This document shows positions 1 to 6,085 of a stretch of DNA of 7,581 nucleotides, one piece after another. The notes below the pieces were generated by a model. It did not search any database, had not been told where the DNA came from, and saw only the letters and a list, made by a program, of their open reading frames with translations. Position 1 is the first letter of the stretch; each line of letters starts with the position of its first letter. Origin of the DNA: Treponema sp. (GTDB lineage Bacteria > Spirochaetota > Spirochaetia > Treponematales > Breznakiellaceae); contig JAIRLZ010000221.1 in NCBI GenBank assembly GCA_031259035.1, positions 1 through 7,581 of the forward strand, in the 5' to 3' direction. Made by a program: the position numbers and the translations under genes.

Positions 1-136
1 AAATAGGGACAAACATGATAGTCCAAGATAAAGGTAATTGAGCGGATAAAAAGGTGAAACGAATTTAAATTAGGCAGGGTAGGGCAGAGGAACAAAACAA
101 AAGGAGTTGGATGGGATGGGATAACAAACAGCCAAC
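1..136. other. Purine-rich intergenic DNA, no gene recognised
   Basis: Plus-strand frames that enter from the left edge stop within the first 42 bases, so no upstream plus-strand gene ends here beyond a few codons. The plus strand is strongly enriched in A and G between about 40 and 125. A good Shine-Dalgarno-like AAGGAG at 101-106 precedes an ATG at 111, but the frame it opens is only 20 codons long (treated as a finding). I found no convincing promoter hexamer pair here. Together with the repeats and promoter that follow, this completes the 312 bases before alaS. Confidence 0.5.
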
Positions 137-211
137 AGCCGCCTTTAGGCGGCTCATGAATCAACCGCTTTGAGCGGTTCACAAAAACAAGCCGCCGGTT
201 TTACCGGCGGT
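137..211. repeat. Array of three short perfect hairpins
   Basis: Three perfect inverted repeats follow one another. The first has 7-bp arms 137-143 and 148-154 with loop TTTA. The second has 7-bp arms 163-169 and 173-179 with loop TTG. The third has 8-bp arms 192-199 and 203-210 with loop TTT. The starts are 26 and 29 bases apart. The spacers after the first two stems resemble each other (TCATGAATCAA and TCACAAAAACAA), so the array looks like a degenerate tandem repeat of a CCGC...TTT...GCGG unit. None is followed by a T tract, so they are not standard intrinsic terminators. They could be a chromosomal palindromic repeat cluster (REP/BIME-like) or part of a transcribed leader. Confidence 0.75.
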
Positions 212-227
212 ATTTGACTCTAAGGAG

Positions 228-264
228 CTTTCCCAAAACTGTCGCTCCGCGCGTTTTGGGAAAG
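228..264. repeat. 12-bp inverted repeat, copy A of a dispersed palindromic element
   Basis: The arms CTTTCCCAAAAC (228-239) and GTTTTGGGAAAG (253-264) are perfectly complementary around a 13-nt loop. No T tract follows directly, so it does not read as a classic terminator. The arms match those of the inverted repeat at 5722-5778 (11 of 13 and 12 of 14 bases when one or two inner bases are included), and one difference between copies is a compensated pair (C-G here, T-A there). The element lies 12 bases upstream of the alaS promoter. It is best read as a member of a repeat family, possibly a small non-autonomous mobile palindrome. Confidence 0.7.
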
Positions 265-276
265 GATCCATTATCA

Positions 277-305
277 TTGACAAACCAACGTTTTTTTCTT
301 ATTAT
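277..305 (+). promoter_or_regulatory. Sigma-70-type promoter for alaS
   Basis: A perfect -35 box TTGACA (277-282) is separated by exactly 17 nt from TATTAT (300-305), which matches the TATAAT consensus at five of six positions. Transcription would normally begin about 6-8 nt after the -10 box, around 311-313. That coincides with the ATG at 313, so the predicted alaS mRNA is leaderless or nearly so. This fits the absence of a Shine-Dalgarno sequence before that ATG, where the DNA is a T-rich tract. Confidence 0.7.
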
Positions 306-312
306 TGTATTA

Positions 313-2100
313 ATGAATGCAAACGAACTTCGCTCAAAATACATTGAGTTTTTCAAATCAAAACAGCACGCCCAGATTCAGGGCAAGTCTCTGTTGCCCG
401 ACAACGATCCAACGGCGCTTTTTACCACCGCCGGAATGCATCCGCTTGTCCCCTACCTGCTTGGGCAGGAACATCCGGCGGGCAAGCGGCTCGTTGACTA
501 TCAAAAATGCATCCGCACCGGCGACATCGATTGGGTGGGCGATTCGAGCCACCTGACGTTTTTCGAGATGCTCGGCAACTGGTCTTTAGGCGATTACTTT
601 AAAGAAGGCGCCATACGCATGAGTTATGAGTTCCTCACATCCCCGGAATGGCTTGGCATACCGGTTGAAAAAATTGGCGTCACGGTGTTTGAAGGCGACG
701 AGACGGCGCCCCGTGACGAGGAATCCGCCGCCGTCTGGCGTTCGCTCGGCATACCGGAAGAACGCATCAGTTACAGGCCGCGATCCGACAACTGGTGGGG
801 ACCCGCCGGCGCAACCGGACCCTGCGGACCGGATTCGGAAATGTTCTATGACTTTGGCAAGGAGCCGTGCGGTCCCGGTTGCGCTCCGGGCTGTTCCTGC
901 GGCAAGTGGCTCGAAATATGGAATGACGTGTTCAAGCAGTACAACAAAAAGGCGGACGGCTCCTATGAGCCGCTCGCAAGAACCTGCGTGGATACGGGCA
1001 TGGGGATTGAGCGCACCGTAACGGTGCTGAACGGCAAAAAATCCGTATACGATACGGAAATTTTTGCCGGCATCATAGAGGCCATAGGGAAAGCGGCCGG
1101 GTATGGTTATGGAACTGACGCGGAAAAAGACCGGTCAGCGCGCATTATCGCGGATCATGCGCGGGCGGCGGCTTTTATCTTAGGCGATCCCAAGTCGGTG
1201 GCGCCCTCCAATGTGGGCTCGGGTTATGTGCTTCGCCGCCTTATCCGGCGCGCGGCGCGGCATGGGCGCAAGCTTGGCGTTGAGGGCATGACGCTATCGC
1301 CCATAGCGGAGGTCATCATAGCGCAGATGGTGGGACCCTACCCCGAACTTATTGAAAACAAGGCGCGTATTGTTGAAGAATTGAACAAGGAAGAGGGAAA
1401 ATTCCGCGAAACATTGCACAAGGGCGAGAAGGAATTCGAGAAACTCATCCCCAATCTGCTCAAGAATCCGCAAAAGATTATGAGCGGGCGGCTTGCTTTC
1501 AAATTGTACGACACGTATGGCTTCCCCATTGAGCTTACATTGGAGCTTGCGGCGGAAGCGGGGCTTGCCGTGAACCGCGCTGAATTCGACGAGGCGTTCA
1601 AAAAACACCAGGAGCTTTCCCGCGCCGGCGGCGAGCAGGCGTTTAAGGGCGGTCTCGTCGACCACGGGGAGACAGCCGTCAAATACCACAGCGCGACCCA
1701 TCTGCTCCAGCGGGCGCTCCGCATGGTACTGGGCGAGCATGTCGCGCAAAGGGGATCAAATATCACCGCGGAGCGTATGCGCTTCGACTTCTCCCACGAC
1801 AAGCCCATGACCGCAGAGGAAATCGCCCGCATAGAGGCAATCGTCAATGAGCAGATACGGCGCGATCTGCCGGTGACTATGGAGGTTATGAGCCTTGATG
1901 ACGCCAAAGCGTCGGGCGCAATCGCCCTGTTCGGCGAAAAGTACGATTCACAAGTGAAGGTGTACTCCATGGGCGATTTCTCCAGGGAGGTGTGCGGAGG
2001 CCCCCATGTGGAACGCACCGGCGTCCTGGGCGTGTTCAAGATACAGAAGGAGCAGTCCTCTTCGGCGGGAGTCAGGCGAATCAGGGCGGTGTTGGAATAG
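313..2100 (+). CDS. alaS: Alanine--tRNA ligase, short spirochaete form
   Basis: Cytoplasmic class II synthetase that activates L-alanine with ATP and charges tRNA-Ala. The 595 residues show the aminoacylation core from the N-terminus (NELRSKYIEFFKSK, then LFTTAGMHPLVPYLLG at 36-51 and the HLTFFEMLGNWSLGDYF segment at 80-96) and the GSGYVLRRLIRRAARHG segment near 302-318. The editing domain keeps all four expected zinc ligands: HSATH (His459, His463) and CGGPH (Cys561, His565). The protein stops soon after, at SSSAGVRRIRAVLE, so the C-terminal C-Ala oligomerisation/tRNA-elbow domain of the roughly 870-residue E. coli enzyme is absent, as is usual for spirochaetes. A Cys-rich insert lies at 186-196 (Cys186, 190, 194, 196). 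I chose the ATG at 313 because the family N-terminus starts there; the frame stays open to an ATG at 214, but that extension reads through the inverted repeat. No Shine-Dalgarno is present. Confidence 0.97.
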   Translation: MNANELRSKYIEFFKSKQHAQIQGKSLLPDNDPTALFTTAGMHPLVPYLLGQEHPAGKRLVDYQKCIRTGDIDWVGDSSHLTFFEMLGNWSLGDYFKEGAIRMSYEFLTSPEWLGIPVEKIGVTVFEGDETAPRDEESAAVWRSLGIPEERISYRPRSDNWWGPAGATGPCGPDSEMFYDFGKEPCGPGCAPGCSCGKWLEIWNDVFKQYNKKADGSYEPLARTCVDTGMGIERTVTVLNGKKSVYDTEIFAGIIEAIGKAAGYGYGTDAEKDRSARIIADHARAAAFILGDPKSVAPSNVGSGYVLRRLIRRAARHGRKLGVEGMTLSPIAEVIIAQMVGPYPELIENKARIVEELNKEEGKFRETLHKGEKEFEKLIPNLLKNPQKIMSGRLAFKLYDTYGFPIELTLELAAEAGLAVNRAEFDEAFKKHQELSRAGGEQAFKGGLVDHGETAVKYHSATHLLQRALRMVLGEHVAQRGSNITAERMRFDFSHDKPMTAEEIARIEAIVNEQIRRDLPVTMEVMSLDDAKASGAIALFGEKYDSQVKVYSMGDFSREVCGGPHVERTGVLGVFKIQKEQSSSAGVRRIRAVLE

Positions 2101-2261
2101 GGCGCAAAGCGCGCGATAGCGGCGCAAAAATTGTATCCTTTGGGGAAAATTTTTTTTTATAAGTGAAACAGTGAAGCGGTGGAGCCATCTCCAAAACGCG
2201 GTTGATTTTGAAGCTGGCTTAAGCGATAGATTCAACAAAAACAGTAAGACAAGGAAGTGAT

Positions 2262-3551
2262 ATGAAAAACAAGCGGTTTTTAATTTTTTCGATTTTCTGC
2301 ATGGCCGTCCCGATTGCGGGATTCGCCCAGTACAACGGCAAAGCGGTGGTCGCGACGATTCAGTACAACACAACGGAGCCGGTTACCGCCGAACAGTTGC
2401 GGCTTCAGGTTGAGTTGCTGGAAAAACAGGCGAGCAGAGTTGCGACCTCCCAGGAACGGCAGCAAGTGCTCGACGGTATGATCGATCAAAAACTGGTGGT
2501 TCAGGCTTCGGTAAAAGAAAAGATAACTATTTCCGAGACGGAGATCAATCAACAGATTCAGATTATCAAGCAACAGATGGCGCAGTCCGCCGGCAGGATG
2601 CCTACAGACGTGGAGTTTGCCGAGGCCATCAAACAACAGACTGGTATGGATATGAGCGCGTACCGCGACCAGATGAGGCGGCAGATGCTGATAAACAAAT
2701 ACATCACCCAGCGGTACCTCCCTCAAGTTGTCTCAAAAGCCAATGTTACGGTCAGCCCCAGCGAACTCAACAAACAAATTCAGGATATGAAAAATCAAAT
2801 GGCCGCAAGTTTAGGCGGACGCCAGCCGACTGACGCGGAATTTTCCACGGCCATTAAACAGCAAACCGGTTTGGAACTCGCCGCGTTCAGAACGCAGTTG
2901 AGCGCGCAGATGGCGCAACAGAAATACATTTTGAAGCTGGGCGGAGGAGAGCCTACTGATGACGACATAAGCACCGAGCTTCGCGCGCATCCGGCTCTGT
3001 ACCGGCAGGACGGCTATGTACAGGGCAATTACATCCGCATTCCATTCACCGCGGCGACTAAAACCAGGTCGAAAGACTCCGCGGACAAACTCATACGGCA
3101 GATTGGGAGCAGCGGAGAAGAATTTCTTTTCCATTTCACCCAGATAAAGAACAATAGCGATCCCCAAAACTATCAAAACTGTTTCGCCGGCGCCGACTAT
3201 TTTGTGCAGAGCGTTACGTTGCAACGAATGGGCAAGGAATTTTTTGACGTGGCGTTCCCTTCCACTGGTCCGGACAATCAGGGTATACGGAAAGTGTCCA
3301 AGCTGATTGAGACTCCGCAGGAGTATATAATCTTATACATTCTCAAGAGAGAGAAGGGAAAAGACTTGGGTCTAAATGACATTGTTCCCGAATATTTGGG
3401 AATGGGTTCAATGACCGTCAAAGACTACATCGGCTCGGCTTTATTGCAGGAGCGTATGAATGCCGGCACCGCGGAGTTAAGTAAAAACTTGATCAGCGAA
3501 CTGCGCAAGGCGGCGGTTGTCAAGACCTTTCCCCAATACATCAACTGGTAG
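2262..3551 (+). CDS. Secreted SurA/PrsA-like periplasmic chaperone with degenerate parvulin-like domain
   Basis: A 429-residue predicted periplasmic protein, probably a folding factor for exported proteins. The N-terminus (KNKR, then a hydrophobic stretch to about residue 20) is a Sec signal peptide with likely cleavage after GFA (22). Residues about 40-225 resemble the helical SurA N-terminal chaperone domain. The core helical segment occurs twice: 87-148 and 161-223 share about 34 of 62 identical residues, including PTD.EF..AIKQQTG. Residues about 230-365 have the layout of a parvulin rotamase domain ending in a QEYIILYILKREKG strand, but the usual catalytic histidine motif after the first strand is not evident (GNYIRIPF instead), so isomerase activity is doubtful. 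A good Shine-Dalgarno AAGGAAG (2251-2257) supports this start. It lies 161 nt after alaS and 8 nt before nusB. I recall the treponemal counterpart as the Tpn39b/basic membrane protein family. Confidence 0.85.
   Translation: MKNKRFLIFSIFCMAVPIAGFAQYNGKAVVATIQYNTTEPVTAEQLRLQVELLEKQASRVATSQERQQVLDGMIDQKLVVQASVKEKITISETEINQQIQIIKQQMAQSAGRMPTDVEFAEAIKQQTGMDMSAYRDQMRRQMLINKYITQRYLPQVVSKANVTVSPSELNKQIQDMKNQMAASLGGRQPTDAEFSTAIKQQTGLELAAFRTQLSAQMAQQKYILKLGGGEPTDDDISTELRAHPALYRQDGYVQGNYIRIPFTAATKTRSKDSADKLIRQIGSSGEEFLFHFTQIKNNSDPQNYQNCFAGADYFVQSVTLQRMGKEFFDVAFPSTGPDNQGIRKVSKLIETPQEYIILYILKREKGKDLGLNDIVPEYLGMGSMTVKDYIGSALLQERMNAGTAELSKNLISELRKAAVVKTFPQYINW
2520..2930 (+). repeat. Intragenic tandem duplication of a SurA N-type segment
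   Basis: Copy 1 occupies 2520-2705 (residues 87-148) and copy 2 2742-2930 (residues 161-223) of the SurA/PrsA-like gene, joined by a 12-residue linker. The protein copies align with a single one-residue gap at about 55% identity (my hand count). Both run T[IV]S..E[IL]N.QIQ..K.QMA.S, then GR.PTD.EF..AIKQQTG, then A[YF]R.Q...QM...KYI. At DNA level the copies have diverged at many third positions, so the duplication is old and not a recent slippage event. Confidence 0.9.
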
Positions 3552-3559
3552 CGGGGATC

Positions 3560-4015
3560 ATGTCGTCACGAAGACACGGGCGGATTCTCGCCTTTCAGGC
3601 GCTCTACTCTTGGGAAGCGGTAAAAGGGCGATTCAAGCCGCCGTCTGAAAAGCAAAAAATTCTTGAAGATCTGCTGGAATTCCCATGGATGGACAAGAAA
3701 GACAGCGAACAGATCAAAGAGGAAACGCGGTTGTTTTCACGCCTCCTTATTACAGGCACAATTGAAAATCTCGAAAAGATAGATGAAATAATAAAATCAC
3801 ACTTGGAAAACTGGAATTTCTCCAGAGTCAGAAGGGTGGATCTTGCCGTGCTGCGAATAAGCGTTTACCAGATTCTATTTCAAAAGGATCTGCCCGCCTC
3901 CATAATAATAAGTGAGGCGGTAGCCATAGCAAAGATATTTGGGGAAGAAAAATCCTACGGGTTTGTCAATGGAATGCTTGACGGAATACGAAAAACGGTA
4001 GAAAATGTAGAGTAG
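3560..4015 (+). CDS. nusB: Transcription antitermination factor NusB
   Basis: A 151-residue cytoplasmic RNA-binding protein. With NusE (ribosomal protein S10) it binds boxA RNA and supports processive rRNA transcription. The sequence has the all-helical NusB layout: the N-terminal RRHGRILAFQALYSWE (4-19), an acidic and charged middle, and the C-terminal signature VDLAVLRISVYQILFQKDLPASI (94-116) followed by ISEAVAIAKIFGEEKSYGFVNGMLDGI (117-143). Its length is close to the 139 residues of E. coli NusB; the extra residues fall in the loop near 22-50. The start lies 8 nt after the preceding stop with only a GGGGA too close to the ATG, so translation is probably coupled to the upstream gene. The family assignment is secure; the operon is inferred from spacing. 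Confidence 0.95.
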   Translation: MSSRRHGRILAFQALYSWEAVKGRFKPPSEKQKILEDLLEFPWMDKKDSEQIKEETRLFSRLLITGTIENLEKIDEIIKSHLENWNFSRVRRVDLAVLRISVYQILFQKDLPASIIISEAVAIAKIFGEEKSYGFVNGMLDGIRKTVENVE

Positions 4016-4016
4016 T

Positions 4017-5714
4017 ATGAAAAAGAAAACGTGTCTAAAGAAAAATTCTCTCAACGCCGCTATAGCGGCGGGTGTTATTATAGGATTTATTCTGGCGGGT
4101 GGACTGTGCCTCGTTTACATTATCGACCGGAACCTTTCCCGCTCCGAACAGGACGACGAGCGTTTCTTTCAAGCCTTGCAACAATTCGATGTTTTTTTGG
4201 AAAACGCGCGCGGGATCGCAAGCGCCAGCCAGATAAACCGCGCATTCGAAAACCTTGAGAAGAAAGCTCTTTCTATAGAATCCTTGCTTTCCGTATTGAA
4301 GCGGAGAAGGATTCTAGCCCAACAAGACGTACAATTTCTCTCTGCGTATCAAAAGTCCGCGCAAAAAGCGGCGTCCCGTTATCCGGCTTCGGAGCCGCTT
4401 GCGGTAATCGCCGTGGAATCCCTTCTTGTCTTGCCGAACGCATCCGGCTCCAATGCGCTTGAAGCCGCGGCTTTAGCCGGCGTTGAAGTGGGAGACGCCG
4501 AAGCCGGGATGGCGCGTTCTTACGCCTCCCGTATTTTCGGAACGCGGTATAAACCGGCGGCTTTGAGCGTTTACGTGCTTTTAGGCGACATGAACAATCC
4601 GGTGAGGGCTTCCCAAATTCCTGAAAAAGAATCGCTCTTTCCTGAAACAATAGCGCAGGAAGATTTAGCGCTTGACGACGTTATTTTGCGGATACTCGGC
4701 GGCGACATCGCCTCGGCCGCGGCGCGGACAAACGAACTGCTCAAAACCAGCAAGTCCCCGAAAGTGTGGAATTTTGCCGCTCAATTCTTCTACGATTACG
4801 GCAAACCCTTGCAAGCGGCGCAAATTTTCGCTCAATCTTCCGATGAAGAGAGCATTATCCGCCAGGCGGACGCGCTGTACCTCTCGAATAATACGGCGAG
4901 CGCCCGTTCGTTCTGGACAATGCTTTCTACGTCCCAAAATAACGCTTATAAATTGAAGAGCCTTTACAATTTAGCCGCAACGGAAACCAACCCTCAAAAA
5001 ACCGCCGCTTTTCTTGAATTGCTTGCGGCCGCTTTGCGATTGCATGACGATCCTTCCGCGCCGTACGCCGCGTGCGGCGTCATCAGGTATTCCCGCTTAT
5101 TGCCGCCGGAAGCCGCGATCTCCTATCTTGAGCCTCACCAGACGGTCAACCCGCTTATAGAGTTGGAAATGCTCCGCCGTGAACGGGAAATCAGGACTCC
5201 TGAAAAAATCATAGCCCAAGCGTGGATATTGTTGAACAAACGCCCCTCCGACGCGCGGTTTTACGAATGGTCCGGCTGGCTGTTTAATTTTTTGCGCCGT
5301 CCCAATGAAATGGAATGGCTTATCCAGAACGCCGCCTATAACAACATAACGGGTACATGGCTTGATCTGTACAAAGGCATCTCCCTTATTTCCGCAGGCG
5401 ATCTTGATGGAGCGTATGAACAGCTAAAACGTATTCTTGATGACAATCGCTGCTACGCCGTGCCGGCGAACCTCGCCCGCATCATGGAAGCGCGGCATAA
5501 CAATACGGAAGAGGCGCTCGCTTACTACGAGGAGGCTGTTTTACGGAAAATTGACAGTCCAGAAATCGCCGCCCGCATCCAATACAGGATAAGCCGACGC
5601 CTTTATCTTCTGGGACGCAAGGAGGAAAGCAAAAACGCCCTTGAAAAGGCTGTCGCGCTGAATCCCAATTACCTCGCCGCCCGCGCGGGGCTGAAACAGC
5701 TTGAATCTCAGTAA
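4017..5714 (+). CDS. Membrane-anchored TPR-repeat protein
   Basis: A 565-residue protein with a short basic N-terminus (KKKTCLKKN), one hydrophobic helix at about 13-36, and a long hydrophilic helical remainder. The topology suggests a signal anchor in the inner membrane with the body in the periplasm. Cys31 does not sit in a proper lipobox. Helix-turn-helix repeats are clearest at the C-terminus: about 452-476, 482-510, and a canonical TPR at 515-550 ending in ALEKAVALNPNYLAARA; weaker repeats probably fill 150-450. TPR solenoids bind protein partners, so a scaffold or assembly role is likely, but no specific function can be read from the sequence. The ATG begins one base after the nusB stop and lacks a Shine-Dalgarno sequence, pointing to termination-reinitiation. 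It is probably the last gene of the operon. Confidence 0.85.
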   Translation: MKKKTCLKKNSLNAAIAAGVIIGFILAGGLCLVYIIDRNLSRSEQDDERFFQALQQFDVFLENARGIASASQINRAFENLEKKALSIESLLSVLKRRRILAQQDVQFLSAYQKSAQKAASRYPASEPLAVIAVESLLVLPNASGSNALEAAALAGVEVGDAEAGMARSYASRIFGTRYKPAALSVYVLLGDMNNPVRASQIPEKESLFPETIAQEDLALDDVILRILGGDIASAAARTNELLKTSKSPKVWNFAAQFFYDYGKPLQAAQIFAQSSDEESIIRQADALYLSNNTASARSFWTMLSTSQNNAYKLKSLYNLAATETNPQKTAAFLELLAAALRLHDDPSAPYAACGVIRYSRLLPPEAAISYLEPHQTVNPLIELEMLRREREIRTPEKIIAQAWILLNKRPSDARFYEWSGWLFNFLRRPNEMEWLIQNAAYNNITGTWLDLYKGISLISAGDLDGAYEQLKRILDDNRCYAVPANLARIMEARHNNTEEALAYYEEAVLRKIDSPEIAARIQYRISRRLYLLGRKEESKNALEKAVALNPNYLAARAGLKQLESQ

Positions 5715-5721
5715 TCTTAGG

Positions 5722-5778
5722 CTGTTCCAAAACTAACCCGAACTCGTGTTCGCAAACGCAGTTTGCGTTTTGGAATAG
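5722..5778. repeat. Palindromic element, copy B, with two internal hairpins
   Basis: The outer arms CTGTTCCAAAAC (5722-5733) and GTTTTGGAATAG (5767-5778) pair over 12 positions with one G.T at the third pair. Inside are two more perfect hairpins: 5739-5743 with 5748-5752 (loop TCGT), and GCAAAC at 5752-5756/5757 with GTTTGC at 5761-5766 (loop GCA); they share base 5752. The whole could fold as a three-way junction. It starts 7 nt after the TPR stop and has no T tract, so it is not a standard terminator, although it may act as a transcript-end stabiliser. The arms match those of 228-264. Confidence 0.7.
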
Positions 5779-5792
5779 GCTCATCTTATTAT

Positions 5793-5834
5793 GCGCGGCG
5801 CCCCGTCTTTGAAGGCGCGTCCTCGTCGCCGCGC
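5793..5834. repeat. GC-rich inverted repeat in the convergent gap
   Basis: GCGCGGCG (5793-5800) and CGCCGCGC (5827-5834) are perfectly complementary across a 26-nt loop. A competing stem, GCGCC (5798-5802) with GGCGC (5814-5818), could form inside. On the plus strand it is followed by an A tract, and on the minus strand by no T tract, so neither orientation is a standard intrinsic terminator. It lies between convergent coding regions and may still end or protect transcripts. Confidence 0.4.
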
Positions 5835-5881
5835 TTAAAAAAGGGGATCCTCTTTACAACCCGCCGGTATAACCGTTAAAA

Positions 5882-6073
5882 TCAAAGCCGTTGAATACAT
5901 GACTTTTTGACTTTTGAAGCGTTACATGTAAGTCCAGTATATTCCCAATCCTCATTGTAAGTTTTCAGGTTTGATTGGACAAAGAGTTTTTTGACCGACT
6001 CTTTTTTATTTGGATATATGACAACGTTTCGATTAAACTGAATGCTATAAAGAGGAATTCCCCCAAAATTCAT
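5882..6073 (-). CDS. Doubtful small ORF, 63 codons
   Basis: The 63-residue product (start MNFGGIPLYSIQFNRN, rich in Lys and Asn, two cysteines near the end) resembles no family I recognise and has no clear membrane segment. The ATG lies 12 nt after the stop of the coiled-coil gene on the same strand, so it could be the second gene of that transcript, but there is no convincing Shine-Dalgarno sequence. Its base composition is visibly more AT-rich than the genes to the left. It could be a real small gene, the degraded remnant of a longer gene, or chance. It overlaps a 10-bp palindrome TTACATGTAA (5922-5931). Confidence 0.3.
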   Translation of the reverse strand: MNFGGIPLYSIQFNRNVVIYPNKKESVKKLFVQSNLKTYNEDWEYTGLTCNASKVKKSCIQRL

Positions 6074-6085
6074 AAATCCAACGCC

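Noticed and set aside
137..211. CRISPR array
   Set aside because: The units are only 26-29 nt including spacer, the stems differ from each other, there are no identical repeats, and no cas genes are present.
214..312. Upstream in-frame ATG extending alaS by 33 codons
   Set aside because: The extension reads through the inverted repeat and the promoter, and AlaRS homologues start at MNANELRSKYIEFF, matching the ATG at 313.
1..312. T-box riboswitch controlling alaS
   Set aside because: No conserved T-box sequence (AGGGTGG...ACCGC type) or antiterminator bulge can be seen, and the hairpins are too short and simple.
1338..2039. 233-codon open frame on the minus strand inside alaS
   Set aside because: It is antisense to a clearly conserved enzyme, and its product is Ser/Arg-rich with no recognisable domain, as expected of a shadow frame in GC-biased coding DNA.
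2126..2158. Intrinsic terminator after alaS at a run of T residues
   Set aside because: Only an AT-only stem (AAAAATT with AATTTTT) could precede the T tract, too weak for a standard terminator. Read-through into the next gene is possible.
2180..2193. Small TGGAG/CTCCA hairpin before the SurA-like gene
   Set aside because: A 5-bp stem with a 4-nt loop is expected by chance and has no clear relation to the ribosome binding site at 2251-2257.
5981..6007. Plus-strand terminator formed by AAAGAGT and ACTCTTT followed by T residues
   Set aside because: The stem has 7 mostly A-T pairs with a 10-nt loop, and it lies about 270 nt beyond the TPR stop, so support is weak.
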